NCBI GenBank assembly: GCA_964472565.1
Contig: CAYYNB010000040.1
Location: 1 to 40,846, forward strand
Length of the DNA stretch: 40,846 bases
From: DATAMF01 sp964472565
GTDB lineage: Bacteria; Chloroflexota; Anaerolineae; Aggregatilineales; Aggregatilineaceae
Direction: 5' to 3'
The notes beneath the pieces were generated by a model. The model was given only the letters and a program-made list of their open reading frames with translations. It did no database searches and was not told the DNA's origin. Made by a program: the position numbers and the translations under genes. Shown in pieces: positions 17,149-25,953 of the stretch (position 1 is its first letter; each line of letters begins with the position of its first letter).

Positions 17149-19197
17149 GTGTTGATGTTGAGTGACCAGGAATCTCCGTCTCCTATAGCACCATCGCTCG
17201 AACAGGAGCACCAGGCACACAGGCGTCGCCGCCGGCACAAGGGGCGTTTCCGTATGCTCAGACGAATCAAGCGTCGTGTGATGCGTCTGAATTGGAAAAT
17301 TACGCTGCTTGTGGTCGTGGGCGTATCAGCCAGCCTGGTTATGGGTGTGCTTGTTTTAATCACCAATGCGCGCAATCAGGTTGAATCCTCATGGGAAAGT
17401 CTGGATCGTGTTCTGAGTGAGATCAGCAACAAACCGGGCACCGAACTAACGCTGGAAGATTTCCAACAGCTTCAGGCTGGAATGCGTGATTTGAACAGCA
17501 GCCTGAGTACGGCCCGCAAGCAGACCTTCTTGCTGCGTCCATTCAAATTTTTGAGCGCTGATTTGGCAGTTGCTTTAGATTCATTGGATGTGGCGCAGGA
17601 ACTGACTCTAGCTGCGAATGCAATGTTGGATGGCGCTGAGCCAACCTTTCGTTTTCTGACCGAGAGCGAAGCCGAAAATGCGGTTGAGATTCAACTTTCT
17701 TCGGGGGAACGTGTGGTTGAACTGCTGCGTCTTGGACGTGGTAAATTCCTTGATGCCCAGGCACAGTTAGACGCGACCCAGCAGAAAATCGACCAGTTGA
17801 ATTTAGCGGATGTTTCCGTCGATTTGTTTGTCACTGTCGATAGTTTGAACCAGCGCTACGATCAAATTCAGGAACTCAATTCGCTGCTGCTTGACTCGCC
17901 TGAATTGCTCACATCGGCGCTGGGGTTAGACGATACCGAAACCTATCTCGTTCTCGCTCAAAATAGTGATGAACTCCGTCCCTCTGGGGGGTATATCAGC
18001 ACCTATGGCTGGATGACTGTTCGTAATGGGCGTATTGTGGACTATGACTATAGCCCCACGACGGCAACCAGCCCCAATCCACCGCCAACCGAATTGTCTT
18101 CCGAAATCGATGTTCCTGGTTGGTGGATTGCTTATGGCGAGCCTATTTATGCGGCGTGGGATGGTAGTTGGTACGCCGATTTTCCGGCTACAGCTCAAAT
18201 GGCCGCCTGGTATTATGACCAGGGTGATAATCCCCAGTCGCCGGTTGATGGCGTCATCGGGATCGACATGGTTGGCTTTGAATACATTTTACAAGGCTTG
18301 GGCAGCGTCACCTTACCAGAGTATAACGTGGTCGTGTCGCCCGAAAACTTCCGTGATGTGGTGTACGAAATTCGCGCTGAGGGCGAAGGGGATCTTCCTC
18401 ATAAGCGCTTTGTGGCTGCCCTCTATAAACAAATCCTCGCCGATTGGCGCTCAGTTGACTCAACCCGAAGTGCGGATGTTCGCCGTGCCGTCTTCCAGGC
18501 GCTTCAGGAAAAACATATCATGATCTATTTCGCGGGGGATGAGTCGAGTCTGAATAAGGCGGCGGATGATCTGGGTTGGTCCGGTAAACAAGAAGCTGGA
18601 ATTCAGTACGATTATCTGATGGTTGCGGATGCCAATCTCGGAAGCAAATCCAGCCGCTCGGTGATTCGCCAGCTAACCTACGACGTTGAAATTTTATCCG
18701 ATGGTTCGTTGAACAGCCGCGCTTCGGTGGCTTACGACTTTTCCGCCCAGGTAGCTGAGGCTGATCCCGCCGTGCGCCCTGCTCACTATAGCGATATTAA
18801 CTACCACACGCTTCTTCAGCTTTTTGCCCCGGCAGGCAGCCAGTTGGTTAGTGCGCGCAATTTTGACATCGATCCAACCCAGGTTTCAACCGAAACCCAT
18901 ACCATCTATGTGTCTTTAGCTCAGATCGATTATGACAGCAGCGAGCGGTATCAACTGACCTATACCGTGCCGGTACTCGTTGAAGAAATCGGTTCTTACC
19001 ATCGTTATAAGCTGCTGCTGCAAAAACAGCCGGGAACCCTGAATGAGAATGTGAGTGTCACAATCAAACTCCCGGCAGGCACGAGTGTTCAGCATACTTC
19101 ACCGGAACCGGACGCCAGTTACACCCTTGAACAGCCTGTACTTGAATTCCGCATCAATCTGACCACGGACGAATGGATTGAAGTGATCTACCAGTAA
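17149..19197 (+). CDS. DUF4012 membrane-anchored protein, exopolysaccharide-associated
   Basis: The start is GTG 17149 or ATG 17155, with GCGGG nearby; the choice is open. The 682-residue protein has a strongly basic N-terminus (HRRRRRHKGR), one membrane helix (about 50-71) and a large external part. The DUF4012 core follows, with YLVLAQNSDELRPSGGYISTYG (given here as YLVLAQNSDELRPSGG then YISTYG) and a Trp/Tyr-rich segment (WWIAYGEP, WDGSWYADFP). The C-terminal 200 residues are probably beta-rich. DUF4012 proteins commonly sit beside polysaccharide genes in Gram-positive-type bacteria, but their reaction is unknown. A role in attachment or polymer transfer at the surface is inferred from the adjacent Wzz/BY-kinase. 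Confidence 0.88.
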   Translation: MLMLSDQESPSPIAPSLEQEHQAHRRRRRHKGRFRMLRRIKRRVMRLNWKITLLVVVGVSASLVMGVLVLITNARNQVESSWESLDRVLSEISNKPGTELTLEDFQQLQAGMRDLNSSLSTARKQTFLLRPFKFLSADLAVALDSLDVAQELTLAANAMLDGAEPTFRFLTESEAENAVEIQLSSGERVVELLRLGRGKFLDAQAQLDATQQKIDQLNLADVSVDLFVTVDSLNQRYDQIQELNSLLLDSPELLTSALGLDDTETYLVLAQNSDELRPSGGYISTYGWMTVRNGRIVDYDYSPTTATSPNPPPTELSSEIDVPGWWIAYGEPIYAAWDGSWYADFPATAQMAAWYYDQGDNPQSPVDGVIGIDMVGFEYILQGLGSVTLPEYNVVVSPENFRDVVYEIRAEGEGDLPHKRFVAALYKQILADWRSVDSTRSADVRRAVFQALQEKHIMIYFAGDESSLNKAADDLGWSGKQEAGIQYDYLMVADANLGSKSSRSVIRQLTYDVEILSDGSLNSRASVAYDFSAQVAEADPAVRPAHYSDINYHTLLQLFAPAGSQLVSARNFDIDPTQVSTETHTIYVSLAQIDYDSSERYQLTYTVPVLVEEIGSYHRYKLLLQKQPGTLNENVSVTIKLPAGTSVQHTSPEPDASYTLEQPVLEFRINLTTDEWIEVIYQ

Positions 19198-19246
19198 TTG
19201 TGAGAGGCAGAATCCCTGCCTTTCACTTGCATAATACGGGTCTGTT

Positions 19247-19298
19247 GGCTTTCCCTTCTCTCAGGAAAGGGATAAAGAAAATAGTGGCGCAGCCTTAG
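19247..19298 (+). repeat. Dispersed palindromic repeat, copy A (right half only)
   Basis: This copy keeps the right half of the family, TTCCCTTCTCTCAGGAAAGG, then GATAAAGAAAATAGTGGCGC and AGCCTTAG. The conserved left part (GGCCGATCCA...CACATCC) is missing. It lies between the convergent DUF4012 and GyrI-like genes. Its last bases, CAGCCTTAG, supply the TAA stop (19297-19295) of the minus-strand gene. Confidence 0.75.
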
Positions 19299-20467
19299 TC
19301 CAGGGGAATACCGGCAGGAATATGCACCCGAAATACGCAGCGTTCGCCGCCAGCTCGCACCGTTTCCAACACATCCACCTGCACTTCGTGCCCCAGAATG
19401 CCGCCCCATAGTTGGGTAAACCAGCCTGCTCCACAGTGACACCAGGTAGCCGACAGGTCCGCTTCAGCCAGAATCGCCTGGCGGACAATGGGGCAAAAAC
19501 AGGCAGCGGCGCGCTTCTCACGTGGATTAGTCGCCTCAGCATAGGCTTGGGGGCGAGCTGGCTGTTTGGTTTCGATGATCGTCGTGCCCTCGCGTTGGGG
19601 GGCAGCATAAAAAGAACGTCCACCCAACGATTTATCTTCGCGCATAAAATCCAGCAATGCGTCAATACTGCCGAGTTCCTGAAATTTTTGGCGTAAAAAA
19701 TCGATCCGCTCCTGTGGAAAACGGTGAGCGCAGCCGTTCATAATGCGGTAGCGGATGGTTTCGTCCGTCACGACGGCATCCAGGCGCTGCATCAAATGTT
19801 GTGCCCATGCGACCTGACGAGCCGGATCAGCGTCAATGTCGATCAGTTCATCGGTTGAGGCCGATCCAGGAAAATAATTTTCCACATCCTGTGGGTTTGA
19901 CTCTCCTTCCCTTAGGGAAGGGGTAAAGGAAATATTGGCGCAGCCTAACACAGCGGTACGAGCTTCAACTCCCACCAGCCGATCCAATCCATCAGCCAGA
20001 TCCGCGATCCAACGTGGCAGCATCAGCGGCACCTGGAGTTCCATAACATACCGGCTCGTGTTTTCGCCATGTATTTCTGGCCCCTCCAGGTACACTTCAC
20101 GAGCGGGGTCTTCGGCAATGCCAACACAATGCTCGCGAATATAAGCCCCCAGAACGCGCCATGTCGCTGGGGTATCCTCATAGGGGCCGATGTGAGTGAT
20201 AGTGAGCCAGGGGCCGCCCGGCAGCGTGCGGCAAGTAAGCTTCTCCCCTTCAACGACAGTCCTTACGGGCACGCATACTTCGAGATCGTGCCCCGTCTCT
20301 GGATTAGAATCGTGCTCAATGACGATGCCTGGACCCGTAGCGTGTGAACCAATGGCGGCGCGTAGTTGTTCAAACTTGGAAGCTATTTCCTCCGCCTGAC
20401 CGCGAAAACGAAGGCTGGCAACCAGGATGTCCTCAAGTTGTCGGGGGGTAATCTGAGCATGTTTCAT
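19295..20467 (-). CDS. GyrI-like effector-binding domain fused to a cysteine-containing C-terminal domain
   Basis: Residues about 5-160 of this 390-residue protein look like a GyrI/AraC effector-binding (SOUL-like) domain, with ITHIGPYEDTPATWRVLGAY and a later YVMELQVPL strand. The C-terminal part (about 205-390) has EEG-free but ordered motifs RFPQERIDFLRQKFQELGS and CHCGAGWFTQLWGGILG with CFC upstream; it resembles a family of unknown function (DUF6144-like, by recall). It may bind a small ligand or metal. Residues about 175-203 (NISFTPSLREGESNPQDVEN then YFPGSA) are encoded by copy B of the dispersed repeat, and the frame stays open through it. There is no helix-turn-helix. The stop codon lies in repeat copy A. 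The function is unknown. Confidence 0.8.
   Translation of the reverse strand: MKHAQITPRQLEDILVASLRFRGQAEEIASKFEQLRAAIGSHATGPGIVIEHDSNPETGHDLEVCVPVRTVVEGEKLTCRTLPGGPWLTITHIGPYEDTPATWRVLGAYIREHCVGIAEDPAREVYLEGPEIHGENTSRYVMELQVPLMLPRWIADLADGLDRLVGVEARTAVLGCANISFTPSLREGESNPQDVENYFPGSASTDELIDIDADPARQVAWAQHLMQRLDAVVTDETIRYRIMNGCAHRFPQERIDFLRQKFQELGSIDALLDFMREDKSLGGRSFYAAPQREGTTIIETKQPARPQAYAEATNPREKRAAACFCPIVRQAILAEADLSATWCHCGAGWFTQLWGGILGHEVQVDVLETVRAGGERCVFRVHIPAGIPLD
19859..19946 (+). repeat. Dispersed palindromic repeat, copy B, inside a coding sequence
   Basis: This is a full-length copy: GGCCGATCCA, AAATAATTTTCCACATCCTG, GTTTGACTCTCCTTCCCT, AGGGAAGGGG, and TTGGCGCAGCCT at the end. Its centre is the perfect palindrome CCTTCCCT-T-AGGGAAGG. 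It lies inside the GyrI-like gene on the minus strand, between the two domains, and adds roughly 29 residues without a stop. Confidence 0.88.
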
Positions 20468-20532
20468 CGGTTTTGCCTCATTTTACTCGGACTATGCCGC
20501 GCAGGAATAAGTGGGGCTGATCCCTCTGAACC

Positions 20533-20538
20533 ATTATA
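20533..20538 (-). promoter_or_regulatory. Consensus -10 box upstream of the GyrI-like gene
   Basis: On the minus strand the hexamer is TATAAT, 65 bases before ATG 20467. No good -35 was found 17 bases further up. It lies in the 114-base gap after murQ, so the GyrI-like gene is probably transcribed separately from the recycling operon. Confidence 0.35.
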
Positions 20539-20581
20539 CGGAGTTAAGGCTGTTTTATGGCGTCGAATGGAAGGGTGCGCG

Positions 20582-21463
20582 CTATTCGTCACCTAAAACG
20601 CGGCGGAGCATGCCCCCGGCCTCGGCGAGTTGCGCGCGGGCTTCGTCGGCGGTCACACCGAGCCGCGCCATCACAATCGCCGCTTTGACTTCGTTTTGTG
20701 TCTGTTCGAGCAGATGAATGGCTTCTGGCTCGCTGATGTGGGCGACCTTCATCACAATGCCCTGCGCGCGTTTCGCCAGTTTCTGATTCGTGACTTTCAC
20801 ATCGACCATCAGATTACCGTATACTTTGCCGAGTTGGATCATGCTGGCGGTGCTGAGCATATTGAGGATCATTTTCTGCGCAGTCCCGGCTTTCAGACGG
20901 GTGGACCCGGCGATAATTTCGGGACCGACCACCGCCGCAATCGGATACTGGGCCAGTTCCAGCATAGGGGCGGGGCGGTTGCAGGTGACAGCGACGGTAG
21001 CGGCCCCCGCTTCGTTAGCGGCCTGGATCGCCCCGATCACATAGGGCGTTCGCCCACTGGCTGCGATCCCGACGACGACATCCTGGGCGTTCACCTTCAG
21101 TTCAGTGATTATAGCGTAACCCGCGTCGTGATCATCTTCCGCGCCTTCGACTGAAACAGTCAGCGCGGCGTTGCCTCCCGCGATAATGCCCTGCACCATG
21201 TCGGGTGGGGTGCTGAAGGTTGGCCCACACTCGACGGCATCCAGCACGCCCAACCGCCCGCTCGTCCCCGCGCCGACATAGAGCAGCCGCCCGCCGCCGC
21301 GCAGATGGGTGGTGATGGCGTCTACCGCGCGCGCGATGTCGGGCAGGATATGCCGGATCACGGCGGCAATAGTGGCGTCTTCATCGTTGATCACTTCGAG
21401 CATGTCCAGTGTCGAAAGGCGATCAATATTGGCGGTGCGAGGATTAGGCGTTTCGGTCAGCAT
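20582..21463 (-). CDS. murQ: N-acetylmuramic acid 6-phosphate etherase
   Basis: MurQ cleaves the lactyl ether of MurNAc-6-P to give GlcNAc-6-P and D-lactate, the key step of cytoplasmic MurNAc salvage. The 293 residues match the family length. Visible hallmarks are LYVGAGTSGRLGVLDAVE (sugar-phosphate isomerase loop), CGPTFSTPP, a second SIS motif GIAASGRTPYVIGA, and GSTRLKAGTAQKMILNMLST. The C-terminal helical tail ends AEAGGMLRRVLGD. It is the last gene of the long recycling operon, 5 bases after the sugar kinase gene. Confidence 0.97.
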   Translation of the reverse strand: MLTETPNPRTANIDRLSTLDMLEVINDEDATIAAVIRHILPDIARAVDAITTHLRGGGRLLYVGAGTSGRLGVLDAVECGPTFSTPPDMVQGIIAGGNAALTVSVEGAEDDHDAGYAIITELKVNAQDVVVGIAASGRTPYVIGAIQAANEAGAATVAVTCNRPAPMLELAQYPIAAVVGPEIIAGSTRLKAGTAQKMILNMLSTASMIQLGKVYGNLMVDVKVTNQKLAKRAQGIVMKVAHISEPEAIHLLEQTQNEVKAAIVMARLGVTADEARAQLAEAGGMLRRVLGDE

Positions 21464-21468
21464 CGGTT

Positions 21469-22383
21469 TTAGCTTTCTGTTGATAACACGGCCAGCAGTG
21501 CCGCCCCAATAACCGGGGAATGGCGCGGCTGGGGAATGGTAGTCAGATTCAAGGCCGTACAGACGGCCTCACGCAGCGGGTTGTTTGTGGTGAGCAGTCC
21601 GCCTGCAAAAGCGATGTCCGGGGTATCGGTCATATTCAGGCGGCGCTGCACGGTGTGGGCGGCCAGCACCAACTCGTGCGCGGCCTGGGAAACAATGGCC
21701 CGGGCGACTGTATCCCCATTGAGCACCTGTTCAAAAACCAGCGGCGTCAGCGCGGCAATGTCGCGGGTGCGGGGTGTTTCGGAACGGTACAGCCACGCGA
21801 TCAGGTCCAGCGGTTTGGCTAGCCCAAGCGCACCGAACAAGGCTGTTGTGAGGGGGGTGGTTGGGCCGCGCCCATCAGTGGCACGGATGACGGCTTCTAA
21901 AGCAGCACGCCCGATCCAGTAGCCGCTGCCCGCGTCATCCAGCAGATACCCCCAGCCGCCGACCAGGGCTGTTTGTCCGGCGGCATTCACCCCATAAGCG
22001 AGGCTGCCCGTTCCAGCCAGGATCAGCACGCCTTCACGCTTGCCCAATGCGCCCACCATCGCAATCTCGAAATCCGCGCTGGGGACGATCCGCGCGTGAG
22101 GCAGTATGGCGCTGACCACCGCGCGCAGCCAATCGGCGGAGTGGTGCGCGGCTGCCCCTGCGACCCCGATCCCGACAGCGGCGATCTGGTCGGTCATCAG
22201 GTGAGCGGCGTGCAGGGCTTCTCTCATGGCGTGTTGGATGGTGGCAGCGGCCTGATCGCGCCCGGAGATACTCGGATTGGCGGTAGGGCCGTCGCTCTGC
22301 CCGCAGATCGTCAAATCGGGCGTCGTGATCACCACGCGAATCGTGCTGCCGCCGCCGTCAATGCCCATCACATAATTGGTCAT
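21469..22383 (-). CDS. BadF/BadG-type N-acetylglucosamine/N-acetylmuramate kinase (MurK/NagK-like)
   Basis: The 304-residue protein has the ASKHA phosphate-1 motif MGIDGGGSTIR at the N-terminus, phosphate-2 LILAGTGSLAYG with GGWGYLLDDAGSGYWIG, and the adenosine motif AFAGGLLTTNNPLRE. BadF-type amino-sugar kinases phosphorylate GlcNAc at O6; Clostridium MurK also accepts MurNAc. Between anmK and murQ, either activity would feed MurNAc-6-P or GlcNAc-6-P into the pathway. Since NamZ releases free MurNAc, an enzyme phosphorylating MurNAc is needed, so the MurK function is plausible here. The start overlaps the anmK stop by 4 bases (ATGA). Confidence 0.9.
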   Translation of the reverse strand: MTNYVMGIDGGGSTIRVVITTPDLTICGQSDGPTANPSISGRDQAAATIQHAMREALHAAHLMTDQIAAVGIGVAGAAAHHSADWLRAVVSAILPHARIVPSADFEIAMVGALGKREGVLILAGTGSLAYGVNAAGQTALVGGWGYLLDDAGSGYWIGRAALEAVIRATDGRGPTTPLTTALFGALGLAKPLDLIAWLYRSETPRTRDIAALTPLVFEQVLNGDTVARAIVSQAAHELVLAAHTVQRRLNMTDTPDIAFAGGLLTTNNPLREAVCTALNLTTIPQPRHSPVIGAALLAVLSTES

Positions 22384-23567
22384 TTTGAGCCGCCCCAGGT
22401 CCGGCGGATCAGATCGGTGTAGTTCTGGCCGGGCGTGATCTGCCCCAGAATCACCGGGTGGCTGGCTCCGGTGAACGCCGGACGGATGCCGGGGCGGGCG
22501 TGCCAGGTTTCGTAGGCCAACAGCGCGAAGACCAACGCCTCTTTGTTGTCGCTGTCCAGGCCCACATCCTCATGTTTAAGCACGGTGGCCGGGGCTAACC
22601 AGTGGCGCAGCATATGAACCAGGGTGGGATTACGCGCGCCGCCGCCGCCCAGAATGACTTCCGTCATGGGCGCGGGGGCAAACCGGCGGTAGGCGTCGGC
22701 GATGCTGGCGGCAGTCAGGGCGGTGAGTGTAGCGATGATGCTGGAATCGTTCAGCCCGCGCGCCTGGCCCGCCTGGACCAGTTCGGCGGCCTGGGTCGCG
22801 CCAAAAAGTTCGCGCCCGGTGGTTTTGGGCGGCTTGCGCTCGTAATAAGGATGGGCGAGCATGTCTTGCAGCCACATTTCATCCACCGTTCCCTGCGCCG
22901 CCAGCAGTCCATCCCGGTCATATGCCAACTGCCCATTCGAGATCAGGCTGATCGCGCCATCGATCAGGGCATTGCCGGGGCCGGTATCAAAAGCCATCGG
23001 TTCACTGGTCGCGTCGGATTGGGGTGGGAGGAAGCTCACATTGCCGATGCCGCCGATATTCTGCACGGCGCGCCACGCTCTCGGATGGCGCAGCAGCAGC
23101 CAATCGGCGTAACTGGTCAGCGGGGCACCCTGGCCCCCGGCGGCGACATCACGCGGGCGAAAGTTGCTGATCGTGGTGATCCCGGTGCGCTCCGCGATCA
23201 CCGCCGCTTCGGTGATCTGCAACGTGGCGCTGACCCGACCATCGGACCGGATGTTGTGCCAGACGGTCTGACCGTGCGAACCGATCAGATCGATGTTGTT
23301 GGGGAACTGCCGCGCTTCGGCGATGACATGTAGCACGGCTTCCGCGAATAACTCGCCCAGGTCAAAATTCAACCGGCAGAGTTCATCGACCGGACTCTGA
23401 TCGGGCAGGCAGGCCTTCAGAATCCGCTGCTGGAAGCCGGGCGGGTAGGGGTGGGTAATGGCCGTCTGGATGGTGGCCCGGACATACGGCGGCTCCCCGC
23501 TGATCTCGCATAAGGCCGCGTCGATTCCGTCGGCGGATGTGCCGGACATCAAGCCTATCACGAGCAT
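22380..23567 (-). CDS. anmK: Anhydro-N-acetylmuramic acid kinase
   Basis: AnmK hydrates and phosphorylates 1,6-anhydro-MurNAc to MurNAc-6-P. The 395-residue protein starts LVIGLMSGTSADGIDAAL, the family signature, followed by IGSHGQTVWHN, NIGGIGNVSFLPP, FDTGPGNALID and the glycine-rich VILGGGGARNPTLVHML. The gene overlaps the upstream hydrolase gene by 10 bases and the downstream kinase gene by 4. Its presence suggests that the imported fragments include anhydro-sugars from lytic transglycosylases, either its own or from other bacteria. Confidence 0.96.
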   Translation of the reverse strand: MLVIGLMSGTSADGIDAALCEISGEPPYVRATIQTAITHPYPPGFQQRILKACLPDQSPVDELCRLNFDLGELFAEAVLHVIAEARQFPNNIDLIGSHGQTVWHNIRSDGRVSATLQITEAAVIAERTGITTISNFRPRDVAAGGQGAPLTSYADWLLLRHPRAWRAVQNIGGIGNVSFLPPQSDATSEPMAFDTGPGNALIDGAISLISNGQLAYDRDGLLAAQGTVDEMWLQDMLAHPYYERKPPKTTGRELFGATQAAELVQAGQARGLNDSSIIATLTALTAASIADAYRRFAPAPMTEVILGGGGARNPTLVHMLRHWLAPATVLKHEDVGLDSDNKEALVFALLAYETWHARPGIRPAFTGASHPVILGQITPGQNYTDLIRRTWGGSK

Positions 23568-24748
23568 GCTACCGCCTCACAAATGGTATCGTGCAGGGCG
23601 CGGCGGAAAGCGTGGATGCCTTCTTTTTCGCGGCCCGGATACACGCGGTTAGTTAAACACGCCACCACCAGCGCGCGGGTCGGATCGATCCAGAGCGAGG
23701 TGCCGGTAAAACCGAGATGCCCGTAAGAATCGGCGCTGAAGCAGTCTCCGGCGGCGGCGTCCGCGTGTGCTTTGATGGCCCAACCCAGCCCGCGCCGCAT
23801 GCCGTCCGTTGTTTCATGTTCGCGGTTGGCATCCCGCAGCAGGTCGGGGGCGATCTTCAGCCGGGGATCGGCGTCCAGCCATGCCTGCCCAAACATGGCG
23901 ACATCGTAAGCCGTGCCAAATAAGCCCGCATGTCCGGCGATCCCGCCGACACCGCAGGCGTTTTCGTCGTGGACTTCGCCCCAACAGCGCCGCTTGCGCC
24001 AGCCGGGATCATTTTCGGTGGGGGCAATCATGAACCGATCTCGCCCTTTGTCCAGTGGATTAAAGGTCATCGAATCCAGGCCCAGCGGATCAAAGACGCG
24101 CTGCTGAAGCGTTTGATCTAACGCCTCCCCATGCAGGCGGCTGGTGGCTTCACCGAGCAGCATCAGGCCGAGATCGCTGTAACGCACGCACCCTTCGCCG
24201 GGCTGTCCGACAAACGGATAATGGCAGAGGGCATCCAGCGCACGGTCCCAGCGTGTGCGGCGGGCGCTGGGATCAGGCTGTCCGGGCGGGACAGGCGCGG
24301 GTCCGGCAGCATTGAAGACATCACGCCAGGGAGCTAGGCCGGAGGTGTGCGTCAACAGGTGATAAAACGTCACCTGCCGGGGATCGGCGGTTTGACCGCG
24401 CGCGGCGGGTGGTGTTTCGAGCTGCACTTTGGTGTGCGGGTCCTGCCCGCCATCTAAGGGGCGCGGGCCGGAGTTGCCAAATTCGGGAATCACCTTGACC
24501 AGCGGATCATCCAGGCTGATTCGGTTGGCGCTGACCAGCGCTAAAAATGCGCTGGTGGTGAATAATTTGCTGACCGAAGCCAGATCAAACAACGTGTTTG
24601 GCACGGCGGGATGCTCGTGGGTTTCCGGATCAATCCAGCCCCAGGCCGCATTCAGGCGCAGCGCCCCCCGGTGCATCACCGCAACGGCCAGTGCGGGGAA
24701 GGTGTCGCCCAGGTGTGTACTGATGATTTGCTCCAATGGTTGAGACAT
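23558..24748 (-). CDS. Serine hydrolase of the beta-lactamase/AmiE (YbbE) family
   Basis: The 396-residue protein has the SxxK nucleophile motif in FDLASVSKLFTTSAF (Ser and Lys at SVSK), the second motif RYSDLGLMLLGE (YSD) and GHLGFTGTSLW in place of KTG. It also contains the GGIAGHAGLFGTA block, as in Bacillus AmiE, the MurNAc-L-alanine amidase of the murQ cluster. No signal peptide is visible, so it should act on imported muropeptides in the cytosol. It lies 15 bases after the NamZ gene and overlaps anmK. The hydrolase family is certain; the amidase role is inferred from context and from the AmiE-like blocks. Confidence 0.88.
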   Translation of the reverse strand: MSQPLEQIISTHLGDTFPALAVAVMHRGALRLNAAWGWIDPETHEHPAVPNTLFDLASVSKLFTTSAFLALVSANRISLDDPLVKVIPEFGNSGPRPLDGGQDPHTKVQLETPPAARGQTADPRQVTFYHLLTHTSGLAPWRDVFNAAGPAPVPPGQPDPSARRTRWDRALDALCHYPFVGQPGEGCVRYSDLGLMLLGEATSRLHGEALDQTLQQRVFDPLGLDSMTFNPLDKGRDRFMIAPTENDPGWRKRRCWGEVHDENACGVGGIAGHAGLFGTAYDVAMFGQAWLDADPRLKIAPDLLRDANREHETTDGMRRGLGWAIKAHADAAAGDCFSADSYGHLGFTGTSLWIDPTRALVVACLTNRVYPGREKEGIHAFRRALHDTICEAVACS

Positions 24749-24763
24749 GGGTGACTCCTTGAT

Positions 24764-25945
24764 TCAGGCGTAGAGCAAAAATGGGCGGCGGGCTTGTTCA
24801 AAGGCGCGCCGATCCGCGTCCCACTGAGCGGTCCATTGGTCCAGCAGTGTTTCGGCGGGCGTGCCAGCATTGATCTGCTGGCGCACATCAGTCTGACCGA
24901 TCAGGCGATCAAAATGGGTGTGTCCGGTGTCGGGATGTTCGGCCAGCCATGCGAACTGATCAGGATACAGCGCGCGGATGGTCATAATCACGCCCAGCCA
25001 GATTTCGAGCGGGCGGCTCTGCTCGCTCAGGTAGACCTGCACGCCGCCGCAGGTTTCGCCCGTCCATTTACTCTGGAAGGGTTGGAAGGTGTGCGGGCGG
25101 AAACGAACGCCGGATTTTTGCGCCCATGTTTTGTTGTTCAGGCTGTCGGCCAATGCCAATGCATCAATCCACGGCGCGCCGACGATTTCGAAGGGCAGGG
25201 CGGTGCCGCGTCCTTCCGAAAGTTCGGTACCTTCGATCAGGCATGCGCCGGGATACTGGCGCAGCGTGCTGAGATGCGGCATGTTGGGCGAGGGCACAAT
25301 CCAGGGGAGGCCGGTTTGCTCCCACGTGATGTCGCGCTGCCAGTTGGCGCACGGGATGACCGTCAGATCGGCAGGCGTCGGATTCCATCTGGCGTTGATC
25401 ATCTGGGCCAGTTCGCCCAGCGTCAACCCATGCTGGACCGGGACCGGGAAGCGCCCGACAAAGGACGATTGGCTGAGATCCAACTGCGGCCCATCGATCA
25501 TCACACCCCCCAGCGGATTCGGACGATCCAGAATGATCACCGGCATGCCGTATTCGCCCGTCGCTTCCAGAATATGCGAGACCGTCCAGGTATAGGTGTA
25601 ATAACGTACGCCGATGTCCTGAATATCGCACACCAGCACATCAATATTGTGCAGCATGTCGGCGGTAGGGCGGAAGGTTTCCCCGTAGAGACTATAAACG
25701 GGGCACCCGGTGCGTGAATCGATGGTGGTAGCGATCGCTTCGGCATCGGGTGCCGCGCCCAAAAAACCATGTTCAGGACCGAACAGGGCGGTCAGATGCA
25801 CGGCAGGCGATTCAGCAAAAATTTGGTACGTGCTGGTAAGTTGGCGATCCGTCGCGCTGGGATTGGTCATCAACCCGACACGTTTTCCGGCTAACGACTT
25901 AAACCCCTCGGCCCGCAGCACTTCCAGTCCGGTTTGAACGTTCAT
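24764..25945 (-). CDS. namZ: Exo-beta-N-acetylmuramidase NamZ (DUF1343, YbbC-like)
   Basis: The start is taken at ATG 25945 because AAGG lies 6 bases before it; ATG 25951 overlaps that site. The 393-residue protein has the DUF1343 blocks KRVGLMTNPSATD, ALFGPEHGFLG, LVCDIQDIGVRYYTYTWT and IILDRPNPLGG. NamZ removes MurNAc from the non-reducing end of peptidoglycan chains. Bacillus NamZ is secreted, but this protein has no signal peptide, so it would act after import. It follows the GntR gene by 8 bases. Together with NagZ it would take glycan fragments apart from the non-reducing end, one sugar at a time. Confidence 0.94.
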   Translation of the reverse strand: MNVQTGLEVLRAEGFKSLAGKRVGLMTNPSATDRQLTSTYQIFAESPAVHLTALFGPEHGFLGAAPDAEAIATTIDSRTGCPVYSLYGETFRPTADMLHNIDVLVCDIQDIGVRYYTYTWTVSHILEATGEYGMPVIILDRPNPLGGVMIDGPQLDLSQSSFVGRFPVPVQHGLTLGELAQMINARWNPTPADLTVIPCANWQRDITWEQTGLPWIVPSPNMPHLSTLRQYPGACLIEGTELSEGRGTALPFEIVGAPWIDALALADSLNNKTWAQKSGVRFRPHTFQPFQSKWTGETCGGVQVYLSEQSRPLEIWLGVIMTIRALYPDQFAWLAEHPDTGHTHFDRLIGQTDVRQQINAGTPAETLLDQWTAQWDADRRAFEQARRPFLLYA

Positions 25946-25953
25946 GATCATCC

